From Verrucomicrobium sp. (GTDB lineage: Bacteria; Verrucomicrobiota; Verrucomicrobiia; Methylacidiphilales; UBA1321), in assembly GCA_017849585.1 (NCBI GenBank), contig JAFIGT010000017.1, positions 62,001-126,000 of the forward strand: DNA of 64,000 nt. The letters run 5' to 3'. Shown piece after piece: positions 56,495 through 64,000 of the stretch. The notes beneath the pieces were generated by a model that worked only from the letters and a program-made list of their open reading frames with translations, searched no databases and was not told the DNA's origin. The translations under genes and the position numbers were made by a program. Within the stretch, counting starts at the first letter, position 1; each line of letters opens with the position of its first letter.

Positions 56495-57700
56495 TCACAC
56501 CCTCGCCAACGCTCCCTGTCCCGCTTTCGCACCCGGGCGATTCGTCCGGCACAGGCGGTTCACACATTCCTCGAACGTTTCATGTCCGCTGGTGATCTTG
56601 ATTTCGACGCGGAGGAAATAGACCGGCAGCGGGCGCGTGTCCAACCGGGGCAGCCGCACTGCGTCCTTCTCCGTGGTAAGGATTACGCGGCCCCCGCGCG
56701 ATTTCGTGCGCTGGAACATGCTCTGCAATTCCTTCACCGTGAAGCGGTGATGATCCGCGTATTGCCGCGAATACAAAATCTCCGCCCCGAGCTTGACCAA
56801 GCCGTCCTCGAAACTTTCCGGTCGCGCGATGCCCGAGAGTGCTCCGACGCGTTGGCCTTTCAGATAGGAAAGCGGCTGCCGTTCCTGCGTGTAGGCCTCC
56901 TCCAGATACACCGGATGATGCGAACATTCGATGAACTCGGCATGGCGGTTATATCGACGCAACTCCGCCTTTAACTTCGTCAGGTCGCTCCCGTCGCATT
57001 TCGTGATGAAGATGATGCTCGCCCGCTTGAGGTGCTCCTTCGGCTCGCGCAACATCCCACGCGGCAGCATGTGACCATTTCCAAAAGGGGATTCGCGGTC
57101 GACCAATACCACGTCGAGCCGCTCCTTCAGCCGCAGATATTGAAAGCCATCGTCGAGCAGCAGCGTATCGACTCCATACTTGCGAATGGCATGCAGGCCG
57201 CTCTTCACCCGGTCCTTGTCCACCAGCACGAGCACATTCTTCAAATTGCTCGCCAGCATGAACGGCTCATCACCCGCCACTTCCGAGTCCAGCAGCAGCG
57301 ACCGCCCATCGGACACCACGCGCGGCGGACGGCGCAATTCGTATGGCTTGAAGGAATCCGACAATCGCTCATACCACGGGCGCGGCAGACTTTTATAGCC
57401 GCGGCTCAAAATCGCCACACGCCGGCCGCCCTTCGTCAAGGCCCGCGCAAAGATCTCCACCACCGGCGTCTTGCCCGTGCCACCGACCGTCAGATTGCCC
57501 ACACTCACCACGAGACAGCCGAGACTGTGTACCTTCGCGATGCGCTCCTCGAAAAAGTAGAGCCGCAACCGCATGATCTGCTTGTACAAGAGCGAGAGCA
57601 AAAGGAGCAGGGCGCGCAACAACGTCGCACGCTTTCCGGAGCGTCGCTCCAGAATCACATCGACTGCGAACTCCTCCAACCGTTCTAACGCCTTGGACAT
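56495..57700 (-). CDS. lpxK: Tetraacyldisaccharide 4'-kinase (LpxK)
   Basis: Membrane-associated kinase that phosphorylates the 4' position of the lipid A disaccharide. 401 residues, longer than E. coli LpxK (about 328). P-loop [19 protein letters not shown] preceded by the hydrophobic N-terminal helix ([24 protein letters not shown], noted in outline) and followed by [16 protein letters not shown] and the later GIARPESF. Indicates that the organism makes lipid A and has an outer membrane. Confidence 0.92.
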   Translation of the reverse strand: MSKALERLEEFAVDVILERRSGKRATLLRALLLLLSLLYKQIMRLRLYFFEERIAKVHSLGCLVVSVGNLTVGGTGKTPVVEIFARALTKGGRRVAILSRGYKSLPRPWYERLSDSFKPYELRRPPRVVSDGRSLLLDSEVAGDEPFMLASNLKNVLVLVDKDRVKSGLHAIRKYGVDTLLLDDGFQYLRLKERLDVVLVDRESPFGNGHMLPRGMLREPKEHLKRASIIFITKCDGSDLTKLKAELRRYNRHAEFIECSHHPVYLEEAYTQERQPLSYLKGQRVGALSGIARPESFEDGLVKLGAEILYSRQYADHHRFTVKELQSMFQRTKSRGGRVILTTEKDAVRLPRLDTRPLPVYFLRVEIKITSGHETFEECVNRLCRTNRPGAKAGQGALARV

Positions 57701-57800
57701 GGTGAAGCCACCAGTCTAACGCGCTCTCCCGGCCAAGATGAAGCCTAATTATAGGGGCGCTGAGCCGATCCTGCCACCACGCGATGCATCATGGTTACGT

Positions 57801-58286
57801 CTACCCCGCGCAAAGGATTTCCGGCCAGATCGGGCGCAAGTCCTGATCCTTGAGGGCCGTCACGATATACGTGCGATCCAAGGCAAAGGCCCGGCGCAGG
57901 CAATCGCGCGCCACCGGGATCTCACCCATTTGACACGCGTAGCATGCGAGGTTGAAATGGATCACCGCTTCGCGCGGGAACTTCGATACCGCTTGCGAGA
58001 GGATCGTGCGCGCCGCTTCGATGGAATGGGCACGCCGCGCGGCGTAGGCCAGCGCGATGCTCCAATCCGGCTCATCCGGCTGCAGTTTCGTCAGCTTGCG
58101 GGCGATTCGCTCCGCCTTGGTCCACGTTCCCGAACGCTGGGCCAGTTCGAGGCGCAAGATTAGCCCGTCGATACTGTCTGCGGTCTCCGTGGAAAGCTCT
58201 CCCACTTCGAGTGCCGCATCTTTAAGCATTCCGAGTTCGATGTACCCGAGGGCGGCACGCAACTTCATTTTGTCTGTAGCATTCAT
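57801..58286 (-). CDS. TPR-repeat protein, unknown role
   Basis: 161 residues, made of about four helical-hairpin repeats of TPR type (for example LRAALGYIELGMLKDAALEVGEL, quoted partly; AVIHFNLACYACQMGEIPVARDCLRRAFALD, quoted partly). No signal peptide, so cytoplasmic. TPR proteins act as protein-protein adaptors; no partner can be inferred. Located between lpxK and pdxA, all on the minus strand but with spacers. Confidence 0.8.
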   Translation of the reverse strand: MNATDKMKLRAALGYIELGMLKDAALEVGELSTETADSIDGLILRLELAQRSGTWTKAERIARKLTKLQPDEPDWSIALAYAARRAHSIEAARTILSQAVSKFPREAVIHFNLACYACQMGEIPVARDCLRRAFALDRTYIVTALKDQDLRPIWPEILCAG

Positions 58287-58351
58287 CGTTTCTCGTACGC
58301 ATCCTGCGCACGTACACCTCGATGATTAGACGATTCAATTTCGTCTTTCAT

Positions 58352-59287
58352 TCATCTACATCTCTTTTCGGTCTTAAATCCGGTAACTGAAGAACGAACC
58401 ATAAGCGCTGCTGTATTAATCGCCTGGATCATACTGCTCGCATCCGCAACTCCCTTTCCCGCAAGATCTAATGCGGTTCCGTGATCCGGCGATGTCCGCA
58501 CCAGCGGCAGCCCAAGGGAAATATTTACGCCTGAACTAAATGCAATCAATTTAAACGGAATCAGCCCTTGGTCATGGTACAAACAGACCACCGCGTCGAA
58601 GCCCCCTTGCACTGCTCGATGAAACAAAGTGTCCGGCGAATGTGGACCCGTAATGGTGAACCGCTCCGCCTTTTCGTAGCGGCGCAGCGCCTTCAAAGCC
58701 GGCGCCAGAATCCGCGCCTCCTCATTGCCAAATAAGCCGCCCTCGCCCGCATGCGGGTTTAGCGCGGCCAAAGCCAAGCGCGGTTTTGCGATACCAATTT
58801 GGCGCAGGAAAGCCGCGCTCGTCCGCGCCACATGAATAATCTTCGGCACGTTCAGCTGCTGAATCGCATCCAAAAGCGAACAATGCGTCGAGCACAACGC
58901 CACCCGCAATTTCGCATCGGCCAGCATCATCACCACATCGTCTTCCTTCACCCCACAATGGTGGGCAAAATATTCCGTGTGACCAGGGAAGGGGAACCCG
59001 ATCGCCGCCATCGTCTCCTTCTGGATCGGACCCGTCACAATCGCGGCCAGTTCCCCGCGCTTCCACCGCGCCACGGCTTCATCGAGTGCAACCAGCGCCA
59101 CTCGCGCCGACTTCTTCGTGCTGCGACCCGGCGCAATTCCGCCCCGCTCGCCAATCACTTCATAACGGAAACCCTTCGCCAGCTTGCCCGAACGCAATGC
59201 CTTCGCGATCACCTCCGGACCAATCCCCGCCGGGTCGCCGATGGTGAGGGCGATGGTAGGGCTGAGTGGGGAAGATGCGCGCGACAT
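58352..59287 (-). CDS. pdxA: 4-hydroxythreonine-4-phosphate dehydrogenase (PdxA)
   Basis: NAD-dependent enzyme of the DXP-independent start of vitamin B6 synthesis. 311 residues from ATG 59287. Visible: ALTIGDPAGIGPEV, GHTEYFAHHCGV (metal His), LNPHAGEGGLFGNEE, and CLYHDQGLIPFKLIAF with the third metal His, quoted partly. An upstream start at 59329 would add a hydrophobic stretch atypical for the family. Confidence 0.93.
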   Translation of the reverse strand: MSRASSPLSPTIALTIGDPAGIGPEVIAKALRSGKLAKGFRYEVIGERGGIAPGRSTKKSARVALVALDEAVARWKRGELAAIVTGPIQKETMAAIGFPFPGHTEYFAHHCGVKEDDVVMMLADAKLRVALCSTHCSLLDAIQQLNVPKIIHVARTSAAFLRQIGIAKPRLALAALNPHAGEGGLFGNEEARILAPALKALRRYEKAERFTITGPHSPDTLFHRAVQGGFDAVVCLYHDQGLIPFKLIAFSSGVNISLGLPLVRTSPDHGTALDLAGKGVADASSMIQAINTAALMVRSSVTGFKTEKRCR

Positions 59288-59416
59288 ATTTGGTAGTAAG
59301 AATAATACGAGTCTTACCAAACACACCAAAAATCAATCCGCACGGGGTAGCAGAATAAGTCCAACCGATGTGAAAGCGTTCTGGCTGACAGCTGATTGCT
59401 GAAAGTGGACCGCTTA

Positions 59417-60436
59417 TCAGAACATCTTGATGAATGCCTTCGAGCGCAGCGAATCGATCCACTCCTGCTGCAGGCGTTGGCGCTCTTCCTGGATGAGCGT
59501 CTTCTCGATTTGCGCGCGGACATCGGACATCGATTGCACCGAGGATCGCTTCACATCTTCCACCCGCAAAATGTAGTAGCCGTCGTCCGTCGTCAGAATG
59601 CGGCTATGCTGGCCCGGCTTCAGTTTGAACGCCGCGTCGCGGATTTCCGGTCGCAACGTCTCCTGCGTCACCCAACCGAAATCGCCGCCGTCTTCGCGCT
59701 TCGGACCTTCCGAATAAGTGCGCGCCATTTCCGCGAATGAGGAGCCTGTATCGAGCTTGTAGAGGATTTCCTTCATCACCTCTTCCTGCGGATCATATTC
59801 CTCGGTCTGACCGTTCGCGTTCGTCCGCTTTTCCTTGAAGACCGATCGGCGCAGGTAAATCAGGCGCAATTGAATCTGCGCTTCCTGCACAAACTGCCGG
59901 ACGTTTTCCTGGTAATACTGCTCGATGCGGTAAGGCGACACAATCACCGCTCCCGATACATTCTTCTGGCGCATGTACTGCACCACGATCTGCTCGCGCA
60001 ACTCCTTGCGGTAATTTTCCAGCGAAATGCCATTGGCCAAAAGCGTCTTGATGAAAGCCGACCGGTCGCCATCGAACTGGGAGCTGATCACATCCTTCAT
60101 GCGATCTTCCACGATGTTCTCCGGCACGAAGTAACCCGCCTTGAAAAAATCCTGGATGATCAGTTGTCGTTCGATTTCGGCGTTGAGCGCCTTCAACCGC
60201 GCTTCCTTCACCTTGTCCACCAGCTCCTGGCCAGTATAGCTTTCCTTGAGCAGCCGTTCTGTGGGATCGACGCGCTTTTTGACCTCCGAGAAGGTGATCA
60301 CCTTGTCATTCACGATCGCCGCGATACCGTCCACGATCTGCGCATCCAGACGCGCCGCTCCCGCGAGCAACAAGAGCATCGCCATTCCCGCCGTAAACCG
60401 GCGTCCGATTGCAGTACGTAAGGCTGACAAGTTCAT
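59417..60436 (-). CDS. SurA-like periplasmic chaperone with PpiC rotamase domain
   Basis: 339 residues from ATG 60436. Signal peptide (1-33, ...AARLDAQ), N-terminal SurA-like domain (DGIAAIVNDKVITFSEV) and one PpiC-type parvulin domain (about 195-300, with ARTYSEGPKREDGGDFGW). Helps outer-membrane proteins fold. Only one rotamase domain is present, against two in E. coli SurA. Follows mfd on the same strand. Confidence 0.87.
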   Translation of the reverse strand: MNLSALRTAIGRRFTAGMAMLLLLAGAARLDAQIVDGIAAIVNDKVITFSEVKKRVDPTERLLKESYTGQELVDKVKEARLKALNAEIERQLIIQDFFKAGYFVPENIVEDRMKDVISSQFDGDRSAFIKTLLANGISLENYRKELREQIVVQYMRQKNVSGAVIVSPYRIEQYYQENVRQFVQEAQIQLRLIYLRRSVFKEKRTNANGQTEEYDPQEEVMKEILYKLDTGSSFAEMARTYSEGPKREDGGDFGWVTQETLRPEIRDAAFKLKPGQHSRILTTDDGYYILRVEDVKRSSVQSMSDVRAQIEKTLIQEERQRLQQEWIDSLRSKAFIKMF

Positions 60437-60565
60437 GCGGTGCGGGCACCTGCCGAAAGCGGGGCAGTCCCGGCCAAAGCAGCTATCCACTGGTTTATCC
60501 CGAGGAGCTTAGAAGCGCCTCGGAACCGGGTCAAGCCCAGCGTAACGCTTCGCCGAAGCGCTTTC

Positions 60566-63500
60566 TCACCGTTTCGGCTTCTCGTGACCGGCCAAGGCCG
60601 CGACCCAGCCGTGAATCTCCGCGAGCTTGGCGTCGGCGGTGGAGCCATTCAGACGGGGGAATTTGCCGCCGATCATGACGAAGTCGCCACCCTGACTGAT
60701 CATGAGCTTCTCGCCCTGCGTCTCGATACGGTGGACGCGCACGGCGGCGGCTTGCACGCGAATCCGTGCGGCCAAAAGGAGCCGCGTCGCCGGAGCCGGA
60801 AGCGGGCCGTAGCGGTCCGCCCATTCGTGTTCGAGGGCGTCCACGTCGTCGAGGGATCGCATCTCGGCAATCTGCCGGTAGGCCTCAATGCGGTGGCGGC
60901 TCTCGGCCATGTAGGCGCGGGGAATGAACGCGCCGTCGCGGCTGCCGTCGCCGTCCTCGTTCCACGAGAGAAAATCGAAATCGAATTTGCATTCGACCAG
61001 CCGCTCGGTCTTGCCGGTCTTCATCTGGTCGACCGCGACCTTGAGCAATTGACAGTAGAGTTCGAACCCGACCGCGGTGATGTGCCCGCTCTGCGCGGTG
61101 CCGAGAAGGTTGCCCGCGCCGCGGATTTCCAGGTCCCGCATGGCGATCTTGAACCCAGCGCCGAGCTGCGAGTATTGGCGAATGGCGGTGACGCGCTTTT
61201 TGGCATCGCCGACGGTCATAAGATGGCGCGGCAAGAAGAGATAGGCATAAGCCTTGTTCTGCGCGCGACCGACGCGGCCCCGGAGCTGGTAGAGATCGGC
61301 GAGACCGAAGCGGTCGGCGCGGTCGATGAGGATCGTATTGGCGTTGGGAATATCGAGCCCGCTCTCGATAATCGTCGTGGAGAGGAGCACGTCGGTTTCC
61401 CCAGCGATGAATCGCGCCATGACTTCCTCGAGTTCGCCTTCCTCCATCTGGCCGTGGCCGACATCGACGCGGGCTTCGGGCACGAGAAACTTGAGCTTGT
61501 CCTTCAGCTCATGGATCGAGGAGACGCGGTTGTGCAAGAAGTAGACCTGGCCATTGCGCGCGAGTTCGCGCCGGATCGCCTCGCGGATGACGCGCTCGTC
61601 GTAAGGCCCGATGATCGTCTCGACCGGCACGCGGTTCGCGGGTGGGGTCTCGATGGTGCTCAAATCGCGCGCGCCGATAAGTGACAAATAGAGCGTGCGC
61701 GGAATCGGTGTGGCGGAGAGCGTGAGGACATCGACGAGCCGGAAACGCTGCTTGAAGCGTTCCTTCTGCACGACGCCGAAACGCTGTTCCTCGTCGACCA
61801 CGCAGAGGCCGAGGTCTTTAAATTCCACGTCCTTGGAAATCAACCGGTGCGTGCCGACGATGACATCCACGCTGCCGTCCTTCAATCCCGCGATGGCTTT
61901 CTTTTGCTCCTTGAGCGAGCGGAAGCGGCTGAGCACTTCGACGTGAATCGGGTAATCAGCGAAACGTTCGCGAAGGGTGTTGTAATGCTGCTGCGCGAGC
62001 ACCGTCGTGGGCACGAGAAACGCCACCTGCTTGCCGTCCATCACCGCCTTGAACGTCGCGCGGATTGCCACCTCCGTCTTGCCGAAACCGACATCGCCGC
62101 AAATCAGACGATCCATCGGCTTGCGCTTTTCCATGTCGCGCTTCGCATCAGCAATGGCAGTCAGCTGATCACGTGTCTCCTCGTAGAAGAACGCTTCCTC
62201 GAATTCATTCTGCCACGGCGTGTCCGGATTGAACGCATGGCCGGGCACGCTCTCGCGTTCGGCCTGCACGCGGAGGAGTTCCGCCGCGTAGTCCATCACG
62301 GCTTTGCGCGCCGACGATTTCGCCCGTTCCCAACGCGCGCCACCGAGCACGTCGAGCGGCGGATTCTTCTTTCCGACACCAATATACTTTGAGACGAGAT
62401 AAGCCTGCTCGACCGGCACGTAGAGCCGACTCTGCTCGGCGAACTCGAGAACAAGCACCTCGACCGGTTCCGCCGGGGCGCTCGTGGGAGCCGCGTCGGC
62501 CGTGCGGCCCAGCGACTCCGCAGGCAGGGTCTGCAGTCCGCGATAAAACGCGATGCCATGGTGCAGGTGCACGACGTAATCGCCTTCCTGAATGTCACTG
62601 AAATCGAGCGCCTGCGAGCGGCCCCGCATCGCGACGAGCCGCTCCTGCTTGCGCAGCGCGCGCATGGTCTGGTAGCGGCCGAAGATCTCCGCATCGCTGA
62701 GAATGACGAGTTTTCCAGCGGGCCAGACGAATCCGCGCAGAAGCGGACGCAGGACAAAACGGAGTGGTTCGGTGGGGAGATTTTCCTCCTGGATAATCTC
62801 GATCAGCCGCTTTTGTTCGCCCTCGTTATTGCAGAAAACCGCGATCTCCCACTTTTCCGAAAGCCAGTCGCGCAAATGATCGAGGAACAAATCGCGGCGC
62901 TGTTCCTGCAGGATGAAATCGCCGATCGGCGCATGCAAAAAGTCGTGCGCGAAACATTCCAGATCGACCACGGCCACGTCGTCTTTGACCGGGTCCGCAG
63001 TGGCTTGCACGCTGTCATCATCGAGCGCGAAGCGCACCGTTCCCTTCGGCAAATAATCGGCCAGCGTGGCCGATCCGCCCGAGGCGGCCTGCAGCGGCGC
63101 GAGGCTCACCGTCACCTCCAACAAGTCGCGAACCGAGCGTTGCGCCACGGCGTCGAATTCCCGCAATGAGACAATCTCGTCCCCCATCCACTCGCTGCGC
63201 ACCGGCAGGGGCGCGTGCCACGAGAAGAAGTCAACCACCGCGCCGCGGACGCTGAAGGTCCCGCGCATCGTCACTTCCGCTTCGCGCTGGTAACCCGCCT
63301 CGCCGAGCTGGGCGAGCCACTTTTCGCGGTTCAGCTCCTGATGTACCGCGAGGGTCAGGCGCGATTCGGAGAGCACCTCCGGCTTTGGGATCGGCTGCGC
63401 GACGGCGGTGGCGGTGGAAAGGATCAGCCCGGCATAGGCACCGTTGAGTTTTTCCAATACGGCGAGTCGCTCGGCGGCGATTTCCTCGTCGGGCAAGGCC

Positions 63501-63802
63501 TCGCCCACGACTGGCTCGGTCTGGGGAAAAAAGAGGAAGGGGACGCCCCACGCTTCGAGGTCGTTGGCCAGTTCCTCCTGCGCGCGGACATTTTTGACCA
63601 CGACCAGCTTCGGCACCTTGGCCAGCGAGCGGTCGCAATTGGCGGCGGCAAGAACGAACGCCTGCGCGGCAGCGGGAATTCCGGCGAGGGAATAGAGATC
63701 GCAGGCAGTGCCGGTCCACACTCCACGCGTCCACCATGACGCACAGAGGCGGTCGAAAGCATCGGAAGGAGCAGCTCGTTTTTTACCCACAGCAACCAGC
63801 AT
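60566..63802 (-). CDS. mfd: Mfd, transcription-repair coupling factor
   Basis: ATP-dependent translocase that removes stalled RNA polymerase and recruits UvrA. 1078 residues. UvrB-like N-terminal module, CarD-like RNAP-interacting domain ([22 protein letters not shown], quoted partly), superfamily 2 helicase motor with Walker [12 protein letters not shown], the DEEQ box in [10 protein letters not shown] and SATPIPRTL, then a TRCF C-terminal domain. Start ATG at 63802 gives the standard length. Confidence 0.95.
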   Translation of the reverse strand: MLVAVGKKRAAPSDAFDRLCASWWTRGVWTGTACDLYSLAGIPAAAQAFVLAAANCDRSLAKVPKLVVVKNVRAQEELANDLEAWGVPFLFFPQTEPVVGEALPDEEIAAERLAVLEKLNGAYAGLILSTATAVAQPIPKPEVLSESRLTLAVHQELNREKWLAQLGEAGYQREAEVTMRGTFSVRGAVVDFFSWHAPLPVRSEWMGDEIVSLREFDAVAQRSVRDLLEVTVSLAPLQAASGGSATLADYLPKGTVRFALDDDSVQATADPVKDDVAVVDLECFAHDFLHAPIGDFILQEQRRDLFLDHLRDWLSEKWEIAVFCNNEGEQKRLIEIIQEENLPTEPLRFVLRPLLRGFVWPAGKLVILSDAEIFGRYQTMRALRKQERLVAMRGRSQALDFSDIQEGDYVVHLHHGIAFYRGLQTLPAESLGRTADAAPTSAPAEPVEVLVLEFAEQSRLYVPVEQAYLVSKYIGVGKKNPPLDVLGGARWERAKSSARKAVMDYAAELLRVQAERESVPGHAFNPDTPWQNEFEEAFFYEETRDQLTAIADAKRDMEKRKPMDRLICGDVGFGKTEVAIRATFKAVMDGKQVAFLVPTTVLAQQHYNTLRERFADYPIHVEVLSRFRSLKEQKKAIAGLKDGSVDVIVGTHRLISKDVEFKDLGLCVVDEEQRFGVVQKERFKQRFRLVDVLTLSATPIPRTLYLSLIGARDLSTIETPPANRVPVETIIGPYDERVIREAIRRELARNGQVYFLHNRVSSIHELKDKLKFLVPEARVDVGHGQMEEGELEEVMARFIAGETDVLLSTTIIESGLDIPNANTILIDRADRFGLADLYQLRGRVGRAQNKAYAYLFLPRHLMTVGDAKKRVTAIRQYSQLGAGFKIAMRDLEIRGAGNLLGTAQSGHITAVGFELYCQLLKVAVDQMKTGKTERLVECKFDFDFLSWNEDGDGSRDGAFIPRAYMAESRHRIEAYRQIAEMRSLDDVDALEHEWADRYGPLPAPATRLLLAARIRVQAAAVRVHRIETQGEKLMISQGGDFVMIGGKFPRLNGSTADAKLAEIHGWVAALAGHEKPKR

Positions 63803-63897
63803 GACGCTGAATCTTCAGGCTAGCGCAGGTGTAGGGGGTTGTCGAGTGGACAGGGCGCGAGGCGAGAAGCCACCACTCCCAAAGACTTACAGATCTC

Positions 63898-63940
63898 TTG
63901 TAGGACGGGACTGTGCCCCGTCGCGGCAATGCCGTGCGCT
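63898..63940. repeat. Diverged copy of the TGTAGGGCG palindromic element
   Basis: TTGTAGGACGGGACTGTGCCCCGTC is the start (quoted in parts: TTGTAGGACGGGAC, GTGCCCCGTC) and CGGCAATGCCG follows. The layout matches the element at 17722-17770: a TGTAGG end, then a GC hairpin, then a second small hairpin. It lies upstream of mfd; the rest of 63803-64000 holds no gene. Confidence 0.55.
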
Positions 63941-64000
63941 AACACTTCACAGAACCGCCACAACGCAGAGACCTCAAGAAGGGTGTTCTTAACTTACCCA

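Overview
The window looks like one chromosome segment from a diazotrophic member of the Verrucomicrobiota, most likely the Opitutales/Opitutaceae. This is an inference from the GC-rich codon use, the mre/rod block beside an RNase E/G gene, PEP-CTERM and pseudopilin-type exported proteins, a VIT/PEP-tail membrane protein, many short palindromic repeats, and a nif cluster of the anaerobe type (nifH-nifI1-nifI2-nifD-nifK). No rRNA, tRNA, CRISPR array, integrase or transposase was seen.

Layout. 1-7.4 kb (minus): cell-shape operon mreB-mreC-mreD-mrdA-rodA followed by rng, which runs off the left edge. 7.9-12.5 kb: an ammonium transporter, a PAP2 phosphatase, an SGNH hydrolase and two small membrane proteins. 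12.5-16.3 kb: metY-metX (direct sulfhydrylation route to homocysteine) separated by a dense set of palindromes, then an outer-membrane beta-barrel protein. 16.6-27.4 kb: an exported alpha/beta hydrolase, a chemoreceptor, nifA, a GH5 glycoside hydrolase with a GntR-type repressor, and a 1006-residue multi-TM VIT protein.

27.87-41.7 kb (plus): the nitrogen-fixation block nifH-nifI1-nifI2-nifD-nifK-nifE-nifN-nifB-ferredoxin-nifV, then an unknown gene, an orphan di-heme cytochrome b with a Cys/His-rich N-terminal tail, a Mop-type molybdate-binding protein and modA. A convergent amtB-glnK pair follows, then a NarX/NarL-type two-component system. The metal ligands point to a molybdenum nitrogenase: the FeMo-co Cys and His are present, there is no delta-subunit gene, and nifV and molybdate genes are adjacent. 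Candidate sigma-54 (-24/-12) promoters precede nifH, amtB and, less certainly, nifA and the first ammonium transporter. This suggests a NifA/RpoN circuit, plus post-translational control by NifI1/NifI2 and GlnK.

45.8-64 kb: a sugar-type MFS symporter, a UDP-galactopyranose-mutase-like flavoprotein with two glycosyltransferases, and a LacI-type regulator divergent from an FAD oxidoreductase, a PEP-CTERM protein and a pseudopilin-like protein. Two identical 13-bp operator-like sites flank the oxidoreductase gene. The rest is housekeeping: lpxK, a TPR protein, pdxA, a SurA-like chaperone and mfd.

The most unusual items are the orphan Cys/His-tailed cytochrome and the unknown gene inside the nif block, the hairpin-rich nifK-nifE spacer, the coexistence of NifA with NifI1/NifI2, and several families of dispersed palindromes, including a 43-bp near-perfect one.
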